From Chitinophagaceae bacterium (GTDB lineage: Bacteria > Bacteroidota > Bacteroidia > Chitinophagales > Chitinophagaceae): a stretch of 39,404 nucleotides of DNA. Within the stretch, counting starts at the first letter, position 1. Each line of letters begins with the position of its first letter. Made by a program: the position numbers and the translations under genes. The notes beneath the pieces were generated by a model. It was not told where the DNA came from. It saw nothing but the letters and a program-made list of their open reading frames with translations, and made no database searches. The DNA is taken from positions 2,177-41,580 of the forward strand of contig PMUF01000380.1 in the NCBI GenBank assembly GCA_003167015.1, written 5' to 3'. This document shows positions 17,037 through 24,830 of this stretch, one piece after another.

Positions 17037-19229
17037 ATGAGAAAGATTTTATTTCTTTTACTGTTGCCGCTGCAAGGTCTTGCGCAGCGGAGCGCATTCC
17101 TTCCTTTTAAGAAATATCCGTTCCCGACCGAACTCGCCGCGGCTCCGGCGGGAGCGCGAATAGCCTGGGCGATGGATGAAGAGGGGCGGCGCAATGTATA
17201 TGTTGCGGAAGGGCCTGCCTTTACGCCTCGCAAGCTGACCGATTTTTCGGAAGATGACGGGCAGGAGATCACCAGCCTTTCCATCTCTGCTGACGGGCGG
17301 TGGGTGGTGTTTGTGCGGGGCGGCGATCATGGCGCCAACTGGGAAAGCGGGTTGCCGGTCAATCCTGCGGCTGACACTCAACCTTTCAAAGTGCAGGTTG
17401 CGTGTATTCCTTTTGCGGGAGGGGCGGTGAAGTATTTGTCCGCAGGGGACCATCCGGTTATATCGCCCGACAGTAAGACTGTGGCGTTCATCAAGGCCGA
17501 CCAGGTATGGGGAACGGCGCTGGATAGCGCGGCCGCAACGAATCTCTTTACGACCCGGGGCAGTGTCAGTTCGCTGCAATGGTCACCCGACGGCAAGCGG
17601 TTGTTGTTTGTGGCCAACCGGACGGATCATGCCATCATTGGGATCTATACTCCGGGCTCTTCCCCGATCAAATGGATAGCGCCCTCCTTTTACCGGGATG
17701 AAGTACCGCAGTGGAGTGGTGATGGGAGCAGGATTGTCTTCGTCCGGCGGCCGGGAGAGGGCGGGGCGCCCGATTCGATGCTGGTACGTCAGCCCGAGCC
17801 CTGGAGCATCTATATCGCGGATACGGCCGGCGGCAGGCCTGTGCTGCTGTGGAAGTCGTCGCTGACCTTACGCGGGTCTTTTCCGCCGACGGATGGCGGG
17901 GCGAATCTGCATTGGGCGGTGGGCAACAGGATCGTCTTCCTGACTTACGTGGATGGGTGGCCGCATTTGTATTCGCTGGATGCGGGAGTGGAAGCGGCTT
18001 CGGCGGCTCGTGGGACCGCGGCGGGCGCGGCTTCGGGCGGCGCGAAACCCTTGTTGCTGACGCCGGGGAATTTTATGTGCGAGCATATCAGGCTCAGCGC
18101 CGACAGGCGCTACCTTATCTTCAGTGCGAATGCGGGGGATGACCCTGGCGACATCGAGCGGCGGCATGTGGGGATGGTCAGTGTAGACAAGCCGGACATG
18201 GAGGTGATGACGCCGGGTAAAGGACTGGAATGGACGCCTGTGCTGACGGGGGACAGCAGGACGCTGGCCTTTATCAGCGCTACGCCGCAGCGGCCGCCTC
18301 TTCCTGCGGTGATGGGGCTGGCGGATAACCCCCGGAAGAACTTTACGGTGTTATGTGCCGACAGGATACCGGCGGATTTTCCCCAGGGGACATTGGTGAC
18401 GCCCAGGGCGGTGACTTTCCGGGCGTCGGACGGGGTGATCGTGCATGCGGATTTGTTCGAGGCAGGGGTTGCGGGGGCTCCACCGGGCCCGGCCGCGAAA
18501 GGCGCGCGGAGACCGGCGATCGTGTATGTACATGGCGGGCCGCCGAGGCAGATGCTGTTGGGCTGGCATTATTCGGATTATTATTCCAATGCGTATGCAA
18601 GTAATCAATATTTGGCAAGCTTAGGCTTTGTGGTACTGGCAGTGAATTATCGGCTGGGCATCGGTTATGGATATGACTTTCATCAACCTGCCCATGCGGG
18701 ACCGGCGGGGGCAGCAGAGTATAAAGATATCAAGGCGGCGGGGGAATGGCTTCGCCGGCAAAGTGATGTCGATACAGCCAGGATCGGTATCTATGGCGGT
18801 TCCTATGGCGGTTTCCTGACGGCGCTGGCGCTGGCCCGAGACTCCAAACTATTTGCCGCGGGCGTGGATTTTCACGGGGTTCATGACTGGCTCGCTCAAT
18901 CTTCGCTGATGACTGCCTTCAAAGATAAATATGAAAAGGCCCCGGATTATGACAAGGCGCTGAAGACGGCGTGGCTTTCTTCACCGGTCTCCGCGATTGA
19001 TACGTGGAAATCGCCGGTGCTGATCATCCAGGGAGATGACGACAGGAATGTGCGTTTCAACCAGAGCGTCGACCTGGTGAACCGGCTGGAGAAGAAAGGG
19101 GTGCCGATCGAAACGATGGTGATAGTGGATGATACGCATCACTGGATGAACTTTGCCAATTCGGTGACGGTGTATGCTGCGGCAGCGGATTTTTTTACGC
19201 GGCAGTTTATGAAGGGAGGTGGGAAATGA
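17037..19229 (+). CDS. S9-family serine peptidase (prolyl oligopeptidase / dipeptidyl peptidase-like)
   Basis: The 730-residue protein has a signal peptide (MRKILFLLLLPLQGLAQ), a propeller-type N-terminal part with PD40/WD40-like repeats (SISADGRWVVFVRGG, VISPDSKTVAFI, LQWSPDGKRLLFVA, LSADRRYLIFSANAG) and a C-terminal hydrolase domain from about residue 480. The catalytic triad reads Ser589 in YGGSYGGF, Asp669 in QGDDDRNV and His701 in DDTHHW, in the family order. It should cleave short peptides in the periplasm or at the cell surface. The gene is very GC-rich with Gly/Ala-rich loops (AASAARGTAAGAASGGA). Its last 23 bp overlap the end of the convergent Zeta-like gene, and its ATG is 24 bp from an IS element. 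Confidence 0.93.
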   Translation: MRKILFLLLLPLQGLAQRSAFLPFKKYPFPTELAAAPAGARIAWAMDEEGRRNVYVAEGPAFTPRKLTDFSEDDGQEITSLSISADGRWVVFVRGGDHGANWESGLPVNPAADTQPFKVQVACIPFAGGAVKYLSAGDHPVISPDSKTVAFIKADQVWGTALDSAAATNLFTTRGSVSSLQWSPDGKRLLFVANRTDHAIIGIYTPGSSPIKWIAPSFYRDEVPQWSGDGSRIVFVRRPGEGGAPDSMLVRQPEPWSIYIADTAGGRPVLLWKSSLTLRGSFPPTDGGANLHWAVGNRIVFLTYVDGWPHLYSLDAGVEAASAARGTAAGAASGGAKPLLLTPGNFMCEHIRLSADRRYLIFSANAGDDPGDIERRHVGMVSVDKPDMEVMTPGKGLEWTPVLTGDSRTLAFISATPQRPPLPAVMGLADNPRKNFTVLCADRIPADFPQGTLVTPRAVTFRASDGVIVHADLFEAGVAGAPPGPAAKGARRPAIVYVHGGPPRQMLLGWHYSDYYSNAYASNQYLASLGFVVLAVNYRLGIGYGYDFHQPAHAGPAGAAEYKDIKAAGEWLRRQSDVDTARIGIYGGSYGGFLTALALARDSKLFAAGVDFHGVHDWLAQSSLMTAFKDKYEKAPDYDKALKTAWLSSPVSAIDTWKSPVLIIQGDDDRNVRFNQSVDLVNRLEKKGVPIETMVIVDDTHHWMNFANSVTVYAAAADFFTRQFMKGGGK

Positions 19230-19848
19230 GTGCGGTCAGGTTCTTAAGATTTTTGGTGAACCACATGGGTAGTCTTTCCACAGCTAAGCTGTATGACAGC
19301 GTATTGTTTTTAATTTGTAACAGTAATAAATGTTCCGTTTGCGAAGAATCAATAATGGTAAGGTTATCAATTACTGGATAGTGGATGTCCAGCTTTTCGA
19401 GGTTACCATAAAAGTTGTCTTCTACCGTAAGCCGGGGAACAAAATGTCCCCCTTCTTTTACCCTGTTAATGACCCGTAGTTCGGAGGTGTCGGGATCAGT
19501 CAGGCCTAAGAAAATCATGCTGATGACATAACCCCTGGATTTAAACATTTCCGGAATATCCCAGGTAGAATCATTCGTAAAATGACCTTCGTAGACGAAG
19601 GTATCGTTTGCTTCCAGGGCTCGTTCTACAAGTTGGTCAAAGGTATCGCTGACATACTGGTAGGCTAGTTTTCTTGCTTCTTTATGGGCTTTTATTCCGG
19701 TATTCCACAACTCTTTCTGCTTTTGCATAAAAAGCTTATCTCCATCGAATATGGAATATTTGTTTTGAATATGTTCAGGGAGATAATTGAAGCCTAATGA
19801 AGATTTGCCCGCACCGTTTGCCCCGGTTATTATATATAATTCAGGCAT
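19207..19848 (-). CDS. Zeta-toxin-like P-loop kinase/ATPase (COG4185 type), candidate toxin
   Basis: The 213-residue protein opens with a Walker A motif in LYIITGANGAGKSSL, followed by an acidic residue in IFDGDKLF. It also has VYEGHF and MIFLGLTDP strands and the signature NRVKEGGHFVPRLTVEDNFYG ... NL, which I associate with the Zeta-like 'predicted ABC-type ATPase' group. Classical Zeta toxins phosphorylate UDP-N-acetylglucosamine and block wall synthesis; whether this branch does so is not known from the sequence. It lies 9 bp after a small gene on the same strand, the usual antitoxin-first order. It is AT-richer than the flanking peptidase, and its 3' end overlaps that gene by 23 bp, which suggests insertion of a transferred module. 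Confidence 0.85.
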   Translation of the reverse strand: MPELYIITGANGAGKSSLGFNYLPEHIQNKYSIFDGDKLFMQKQKELWNTGIKAHKEARKLAYQYVSDTFDQLVERALEANDTFVYEGHFTNDSTWDIPEMFKSRGYVISMIFLGLTDPDTSELRVINRVKEGGHFVPRLTVEDNFYGNLEKLDIHYPVIDNLTIIDSSQTEHLLLLQIKNNTLSYSLAVERLPMWFTKNLKNLTALISHLPS

Positions 19849-19857
19849 GCAAAATAA

Positions 19858-20109
19858 TTAGGCAAGATGGTACTTCTTTCTTATGTCAGCATTTTCAATG
19901 CCTGAAAGCTCCCGAAGCACAGTAAAGTCACTACCAGCGGATGAAATGGTGACCAATAATATTTTACCGTCGGGAAATTCCAGGTAACATTGGTTGCCGG
20001 GTAATTCTTTGGCGTTAATCATGAAAGGCATTCCTTTGCGCAGCTTATCAATGCGAAGCGTCTTAACCGCATTACTGCCAGTCTGCTCTAATTTTTGAAC
20101 ATCGGTCAT
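19858..20109 (-). CDS. small protein upstream of the Zeta-like gene, candidate antitoxin of unknown family
   Basis: I do not recognise a named family. The start could be ATG at 20109 (MTDVQKLEQTGSNAVK, 83 residues), 20127 or 20202. I prefer 20109, because the residues before it are rich in Phe/Ile and look untranslated. The protein is soluble, with a basic first third (AVKTLRIDKLRKGMPFMI), a central strand-rich part (QCYLEFPDGKILLVTISS) and an acidic/helical end (LSGIENADIRKKYHLA). The 9-bp spacing to the toxin-like gene, the same strand and the small size suggest an antitoxin or cognate partner. It has no visible helix-turn-helix, so self-regulation by DNA binding is not evident. Confidence 0.6.
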   Translation of the reverse strand: MTDVQKLEQTGSNAVKTLRIDKLRKGMPFMINAKELPGNQCYLEFPDGKILLVTISSAGSDFTVLRELSGIENADIRKKYHLA

Positions 20110-20271
20110 AATAGGGTTATTTTTCATAAAGTTACTGAAAATTGGCTTGAAATTTTTGAAAATAATGCTGCTGGACCTGATAGGAAAAGTGTATAAAAGC
20201 ATCTTGTCACAGAAGCCAAAAGATTAGAAAAGATCTAACGGAATTCTAAGGCGCTTTTAATTCGAAGTGGA

Positions 20272-20279
20272 TATATTTG
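20272..20279 (+). promoter_or_regulatory. -7 promoter element of the OmpA lipoprotein gene
   Basis: TATATTTG is an exact TAnnTTTG match and lies 24 bp before the ATG at 20304. No clear TTG is seen near -33. Confidence 0.5.
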
Positions 20280-20303
20280 CCGGATAACCTACCTCATCTA
20301 CAC

Positions 20304-21197
20304 ATGACAAAAATTACACCTGGATTCATCGCGGTCATCGCGAGCCTGCTGGCGTTCACCGCCTGCGTTCCTACCAGTAAATTCAATGCTTCTCAGATGG
20401 CGCTGTCATCGGCGAGATACGACAGTGCGCAGCTGGCTAATAAAGTGGCGAAGCTGCAAGCCGATCTGGCACAGGCCAACCAGCTGGCGGCCAATCAAAA
20501 ACAGCAGATCGATTCGCTGAACAATGAAACCGCTTCGCTTCAGAGCGATATCAGCAGACTTAACCAGCAGGTCGCCGATCTGAAGGGCAAGAACAGTGAT
20601 CTGCAGTCTGAGTCGGCGGCCCGGCAATCCCTGCTGAGCAAAAGCAAACAGGACCTGATCAACCAGCAGGCGCGGCTGGAGCATCTGCAGGCATTGATGG
20701 ATGCACAGAAAAAGGCCATCGAGGCGATCAGGAAAAAAATGGCGGATGCCCTGGTCGGCTTCAACTCCAACGAGCTTTCGGTGTCTATCAAGAACGGAAA
20801 GGTATATGTGAGCCTGCAGGAAAACCTGCTGTTTCCTTCGGGCAGCGCCGTCGTGAATCCCAAAGGAAAGGATGCGTTGAGCAAGCTGGCGGATGTCCTG
20901 AACAAGAACCCGGATATCACGGTGGATATCGAAGGACATACGGATTCCATTCCCATTCACGGGAAATACCAGGATAACTGGGACCTGAGCCTGGCGCGGT
21001 CGGCATCGATCGTGCGAATCCTGACCAATGACTACAAGGTAGATCCTCAGCGCGTGATCGCCTCAGGACACAGCCAGTATGATCCGGTCCAGCCCAATAG
21101 CACGCCCGATGGCCGCGCCCTGAACCGCAGAACGGATATCATCTTATCGCCCAGGCTGGATGAGCTGTACAGGCTGCTGCAGACGCCGGATATGTAA
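20304..21197 (+). CDS. OmpA-family lipoprotein with coiled-coil stalk
   Basis: The ORF-track start at 20277 is a TTG; the ATG at 20304 opens a lipoprotein signal with lipobox LLAFTAC and the lipidated Cys21. Residues about 35-150 are a long coiled coil (LADLAQANQLAANQKQQID, LQSDISRLNQQVADLKG) containing Ala/Gln/Leu heptads. Residues about 175-285 form an OmpA domain (LLFPSGSAVVNPKGKDALSK, DIEGHTDSIPI, NWDLSLARSASIV, VIASGHSQYDP, NRRTDIIL), which binds peptidoglycan. The protein should be anchored in the outer membrane by lipid and tie it to the wall, like Pal or YiaD-type proteins. It stands alone, with a terminator-like hairpin after it. Confidence 0.92.
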   Translation: MTKITPGFIAVIASLLAFTACVPTSKFNASQMALSSARYDSAQLANKVAKLQADLAQANQLAANQKQQIDSLNNETASLQSDISRLNQQVADLKGKNSDLQSESAARQSLLSKSKQDLINQQARLEHLQALMDAQKKAIEAIRKKMADALVGFNSNELSVSIKNGKVYVSLQENLLFPSGSAVVNPKGKDALSKLADVLNKNPDITVDIEGHTDSIPIHGKYQDNWDLSLARSASIVRILTNDYKVDPQRVIASGHSQYDPVQPNSTPDGRALNRRTDIILSPRLDELYRLLQTPDM

Positions 21198-21219
21198 AGG
21201 ATATCAAAAGATAGAAACG

Positions 21220-21259
21220 GGGCCCGACCTGCGCTGAAGTGATCAGAACAGGCCGGGCC
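21220..21259. terminator. possible bidirectional terminator between the OmpA and desaturase genes
   Basis: GGCCCGACCTG and CAGGCCGGGCC form an imperfect inverted repeat with a loop of about 17 nt in the 69-bp spacer between the two convergent genes. The following T run is weak on both strands, so strength is uncertain. Confidence 0.45.
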
Positions 21260-21266
21260 TCATGCT

Positions 21267-22403
21267 TTACGGCAGGGCCGGTCCCGGGAGGGGAGAATCG
21301 GGCCGTTCCGGCGCCAGCGGCTTCTTTGTATCGAGATAAGGCCGATGGTATTCCGCGAGGAAAAGTTGTTTGGAATCGTGGTAGCTGCTGACGGCGCCGA
21401 CCTTGCTCAGGAGCCAGACGTAGCACCAGGCCAGATCCAGCTGGTAGCTCAGGAAGCCGCTGCGGGCGCTGGACGGAAAGAGGTGATGGTTGTTATGCCA
21501 TTCGCCGGCGACATATCCGGGCCAGATCTGGTTGATGGAAAGGTCTTTCCAGTTGAAATCGGTCCCCTCCCTGCGTTTGTCCTTTCCTTTGCCGTGACCT
21601 TCAAAATTAAAGGTACGGACACCTACGGCCCAGAACCCTGCCGCCCCGAATAGCGCAAAGAACAAGCCGGGGCCACCCAGCAGGTAAAAAACAGTCCCCC
21701 AGAAGGCCCAGTTCAGCAACGATCCCACGATGGCCCTCGACGGGCTGGCAATAGAACCCCACTTCTTGTACTGCGCATAGCTGTTAGGCCTGACGGGGGT
21801 ATGAGCCATCAGGCGGACCACCCGCGCATATTCTTCTTCCGTGAGGTGCTGTGAAATAGGCTGGTGGTTGACGTCCGCCAGGAAACAATATAAGAAACCA
21901 GCCGTAGCATTATAAGGATCTCCCGGTTCATCGGACTTGGCGTGATGGACATGATGGGAGATGACATAGATCTCTTCGGTGATCATATCCAGCGTCAGGT
22001 TGCGGGTGATGAAGGCCCAGAACTTGTTGCTGAATTTATAGGCGCCATGCGTGCAGTACCGGTGGAACCAGATGGTACCGTGCGTACCCATGATCACCAT
22101 ACTATACAGGAAGGCTGCCCCCAGCAGGTAAAAATTGAAATACTTAAAAAAGAAGATGAACAGGCAGGGCAGTAGCAGTGCCAGCTTCAACCAGCCGATA
22201 AATGGCACCCAGTTCTTTTTTGATCGGAAGACGTTAAGACGGAAAAAGAATTCTTTGAGGATCTGACGCGAAGTAGGCGTGACCAACTGGTCTTCCTTGT
22301 CCCTCCACCCGTAGGAGGGTTCTTCGAGTACGTTGTCCATCAGATTTGTGCTTTTCTTACTTTGGGGGGCGCTACTAATTGCGTCAGGCATTTGATACCT
22401 CAT
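21267..22403 (-). CDS. acyl-CoA desaturase (delta-9 type fatty-acid desaturase)
   Basis: Three histidine boxes of the membrane desaturases are intact: HRYCTH (about residue 114), HHVHH in ISHHVHHAKSDEPGDPYN (about 148) and HNNHH in EWHNNHHLFPSSARSG (about 301). Hydrophobic pairs lie before the first box (WLKLALLLPCLFIFFFKYF) and between the second and third (FWGTVFYLLGGPGLFFALFG), giving the usual four membrane helices. The enzyme uses O2 and a di-iron centre to introduce a double bond into acyl chains and so adjusts membrane fluidity. The 378 residues are within the family range. An alternative start is the ATG at 22391. The Pro-rich C-terminus (RPDSPLPGPALP) is not part of the domain. Confidence 0.92.
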   Translation of the reverse strand: MRYQMPDAISSAPQSKKSTNLMDNVLEEPSYGWRDKEDQLVTPTSRQILKEFFFRLNVFRSKKNWVPFIGWLKLALLLPCLFIFFFKYFNFYLLGAAFLYSMVIMGTHGTIWFHRYCTHGAYKFSNKFWAFITRNLTLDMITEEIYVISHHVHHAKSDEPGDPYNATAGFLYCFLADVNHQPISQHLTEEEYARVVRLMAHTPVRPNSYAQYKKWGSIASPSRAIVGSLLNWAFWGTVFYLLGGPGLFFALFGAAGFWAVGVRTFNFEGHGKGKDKRREGTDFNWKDLSINQIWPGYVAGEWHNNHHLFPSSARSGFLSYQLDLAWCYVWLLSKVGAVSSYHDSKQLFLAEYHRPYLDTKKPLAPERPDSPLPGPALP

Positions 22404-22581
22404 GTGTATTAAAGTGGATTCGAAACGATGATGGAATAGAGAATAACGGTGTTTTGAGGAATATCTTATGCGGACCTTCGCAAATTACGACAAGATTGTC
22501 TTTGTGGATGTCTTTGGTGACATGTTTAACAAAGATTTGTTGAAGCTGCCAAAATTATGAATCGAACTATCGAAAGGTATC

Positions 22582-22589
22582 TATCTTTA
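22582..22589 (+). promoter_or_regulatory. possible -7 element of the DinB-family gene
   Basis: TATCTTTA differs from TAnnTTTG only at the last base and lies 61 bp before the ATG at 22651. It lies in the 247-bp divergent spacer (22404-22650), which otherwise shows only the short near-repeat gtctttgtggat/gtctttggtgac and no gene. Confidence 0.35.
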
Positions 22590-22650
22590 CGAGGTTGGTT
22601 AGCGTGAGAAGCAAGATATTGTCTCTAATAATAGTTATAACCTCAACCAT

Positions 22651-23184
22651 ATGGATATGGGAAAATGGTTCGACAGGAAATTCGATTTCAACTTTGGCGC
22701 GGATGCATACGCTGCCATTTATCAGCGGCTGAAAAAGGCTCCGGATATCCTGCAGCAGCTAGTGCTTCATTTACCTGAGCCCATGCTGGTGCAGCAACCG
22801 CATTGCAAATGGTCTATCAAGGAACACGCGGGACATCTTTCGGTGCTGGAGCCGGTCTGGCGGGTACGGTGGCACGACATTCTCGAAAAGAAGCCTGTGC
22901 TGACGGCAGCCGATCTCAACAATGCGGCGACGAACGAAGCCGGATTCAACCGCTATTCTATTTCTTCGCTGGTAGAAAGGTTCCTGGATGAAAGAAGTCA
23001 ATCCCTGGCTTTGCTGGATGGGGTGGACGTGCTGGATGAGAGCCTGACGAGCATGCATCCGCGCTTGCAGCAGCCCATGCGGGTGATCGATCTGGCGAGC
23101 TTTGTCGCGGACCATGATGAGCATCATCTGGGGGCGATCCAGGAAATCATCCGGGCGTTGCGGGAAGGGCCGAAGATGGTGTGA
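22651..23184 (+). CDS. DinB-fold protein
   Basis: This 177-residue, mostly helical protein resembles the DinB/YfiT four-helix superfamily. It has an early amphipathic helix (YAAIYQRLKKAPDILQQL), the metal-site motif WSIKEHAGHL in helix 2 and a second His cluster in FVADHDEHHLGAI near the end; together these offer the three His ligands of the family. Members include thiol-dependent transferases such as bacillithiol S-transferases, but the substrate here is unknown. The last codons (PKMV-stop) are duplicated as DNA 35 bp downstream. The gene is divergent from the desaturase and convergent with the enolase-superfamily gene. Confidence 0.85.
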   Translation: MDMGKWFDRKFDFNFGADAYAAIYQRLKKAPDILQQLVLHLPEPMLVQQPHCKWSIKEHAGHLSVLEPVWRVRWHDILEKKPVLTAADLNNAATNEAGFNRYSISSLVERFLDERSQSLALLDGVDVLDESLTSMHPRLQQPMRVIDLASFVADHDEHHLGAIQEIIRALREGPKMV

Positions 23185-23223
23185 GGGGGCCGATGCGGGG
23201 AGACCCGAAGATGGTGTGAGGGG
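23171..23223. repeat. 35-bp period partial tandem repeat covering the end of the DinB-fold gene
   Basis: CGAAGATGGTGTGAGGGG occurs at 23171-23188 and again at 23206-23223. The first copy encodes the last codons and stop of the gene; the second lies in the spacer. Confidence 0.85.
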
Positions 23224-23262
23224 ATGCAATTGGCTGCGAAGGCGTTGGGGGCTTGCGGGTTT

Positions 23263-24558
23263 TCAACTCGTCAGCACCTGGCGGCGGCTGATCTTCGTAT
23301 CGTCGAGCTCAATGCCGAAGCCGGGTTTGGTCGGCAGCTGAAGGATGCCGTTGGTAGTCTGCAAGGGATCCTTTTGGAATTGCAATTTATACGGCATGTG
23401 ATTAATGAGGTATTCTACCATCGGGCAGACGTCGGGCGACTGGCTGGCCACGACGTGCAGGGCCGCGTGGATGTTGTGGCCGTGGGGGTATACCTTGGCG
23501 CCATAGGCCGATGCGAGGCTGCATATTTTGACCAGCTCGCTGACACCGCCGCACCACTCAGGGTCTGCCTGTACGATCTCTATTGCCCCTGCCTGGAGAA
23601 ATTCGAGGACTTCCCAACGGCTGTAGAAATGCTCGCCGGTAGCGAGGGGTATGGTGGTGTTGCGGCGGAGTTGAACGAAACTCTCCAGCCTATTGACAGG
23701 GAAGGCTTCTTCGATCCAATAGGGATTATATTTTTCAGCGGCTTTGCACCATTGTGTGGCGAAGGGAATGTCCCAGCTCTGATAGGCATCGAACATGATC
23801 TGCGCGTCCTCGCCCAGCGCATCCCGCACTTCTTCCACGATCTCTACATTCTTCCTGACACCGGCATAGCCGTCGCCGGGCCCGTAGGCCATGAACCATT
23901 TCTGGTTCACAAATCCCTGCTTGTACAGCTCTTTTGCGCGTGGAGCTATCCTGCCTTTTTCCACCGAAAAACTTAAACAACTGCCATAGGCGCCGACTTC
24001 CTTACGGGTGGCGCCCCCAAGCAACTCGTATACGGGGGTCTTCAGATATTTCCCGCGGATATCCCAGAGGGCGTTGTCCACGGCGGACATCGCCATCATA
24101 TAATGCCCGGCGCGGGAATGCCGGTTGTTACGGTATAGCTGATCCCACAGCGCAGAGACATTCATCGCATCTTTGCCCAGCAGGAAAGTCCGCAGCTGCC
24201 GCAGGATCGGCGTGACCGTCTCGGGCTCCAGCATCCCGTAAAGTCCTTCGATGCCGCTTTTGGTCCTGATCCGGATGTAGGCCTGGGTAATATCGGTAGT
24301 GATGGGTTTGGCGTCCGGGCTGTCGTGATAGACGGGCGGACGGAGATCGTCGTAGATATGGATCGGCTGTGCCTGGTATTGTTTGTTGAGGCCCGGCTGG
24401 GTAGTATAGGGGCCCGTGACCTGAATGATCTCCACTTCACCGATGATGGTGTCGGTTGTAAAGGGTGTTTCGGTGAGCAACTGTCTGGCGGGGAAAGGCA
24501 GGAAGGCGAAGGCGGAGGCCCGGGCGGCAGAGGAGAGGAATTGGCGTCTGTTACTCAT
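23263..24558 (-). CDS. Tat-exported enolase-superfamily enzyme (mandelate racemase / sugar-acid dehydratase-like)
   Basis: The N-terminus MSNRRQFLSSAARASAFAF has the twin-arginine pattern RRQFL and a hydrophobic stretch, so folded export by Tat is likely. A capping domain follows, then a TIM barrel with the three metal-binding acids at the usual spacing: Asp257 (MFDAYQSW), Glu283 (WIEEAFP) and Glu309 (TGEHFYS). VYPHGHNIHAALH gives the candidate His base at the barrel end. QKWFMAYGPGDG occupies the place of the KxK motif, which points to an acid-sugar dehydratase type rather than a standard racemase. The substrate is unproven. No sugar-acid pathway genes are adjacent. Confidence 0.85.
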   Translation of the reverse strand: MSNRRQFLSSAARASAFAFLPFPARQLLTETPFTTDTIIGEVEIIQVTGPYTTQPGLNKQYQAQPIHIYDDLRPPVYHDSPDAKPITTDITQAYIRIRTKSGIEGLYGMLEPETVTPILRQLRTFLLGKDAMNVSALWDQLYRNNRHSRAGHYMMAMSAVDNALWDIRGKYLKTPVYELLGGATRKEVGAYGSCLSFSVEKGRIAPRAKELYKQGFVNQKWFMAYGPGDGYAGVRKNVEIVEEVRDALGEDAQIMFDAYQSWDIPFATQWCKAAEKYNPYWIEEAFPVNRLESFVQLRRNTTIPLATGEHFYSRWEVLEFLQAGAIEIVQADPEWCGGVSELVKICSLASAYGAKVYPHGHNIHAALHVVASQSPDVCPMVEYLINHMPYKLQFQKDPLQTTNGILQLPTKPGFGIELDDTKISRRQVLTS

Positions 24559-24632
24559 ATGGCGTTTCGGCGTTATACTACAATATAAACAATTTTAGCC
24601 TACTCAGTTATTATGTAGCGAGGTTGTTTGGC

Positions 24633-24675
24633 AAAAAACGAAAAGGCCGCTGCCGGTTGCCCGGAACGGCCTTTT
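24633..24675 (-). terminator. rho-independent terminator after the lipoprotein gene at 24808
   Basis: AAAAGGCCG (24641-24649) pairs with CGGCCTTTT (24667-24675), with an inner GCCGG/CCGG stem; on the minus strand it is followed by CGTTTTTT. It also shields the enolase-superfamily gene from upstream transcription. Confidence 0.8.
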
Positions 24676-24701
24676 GTCTATCTGAAGGCGAGAGGACGCG
24701 C

Positions 24702-24746
24702 GAGGGCGCGGCCGATACCAGAAGCGGGAGCCCCGTGCGAGGGTTG
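24702..24746. repeat. GC-rich dispersed intergenic repeat, copy A
   Basis: GCGCGGCCGATA..AGAAGCG..(A)GCCC.GTGCGAGGGT recurs at 28064-28110 with only a few changes. Both copies lie just downstream of genes: the lipoprotein gene for copy A and kup for copy B. A degenerate third copy may lie at 23186-23206. Confidence 0.7.
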
Positions 24747-24755
24747 CGCGCGATA

Positions 24756-24830
24756 GATTAATAAGGTGCGATCTACGAATGCGATCCCGATTCGAGTGAC
24801 GGTCGGATTAATAAGGTGCGATCCACGTAT
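24756..24830. repeat. 50-bp period direct repeat of the lipoprotein gene's 3' end
   Basis: GATTAATAAGGTGCGATC-ACG-AT occurs at 24756-24780 and 24806-24830, differing at two bases. The second copy contains the last codons (IAPY) and stop of the minus-strand lipoprotein gene; the first lies downstream of that stop. Confidence 0.85.

Noticed and set aside
23171-24830. CRISPR-like array from the short repeats near 23171 and 24756
   Set aside because: Each repeat has only two copies, the two sets differ in sequence, and they overlap gene ends; no cas genes are present.
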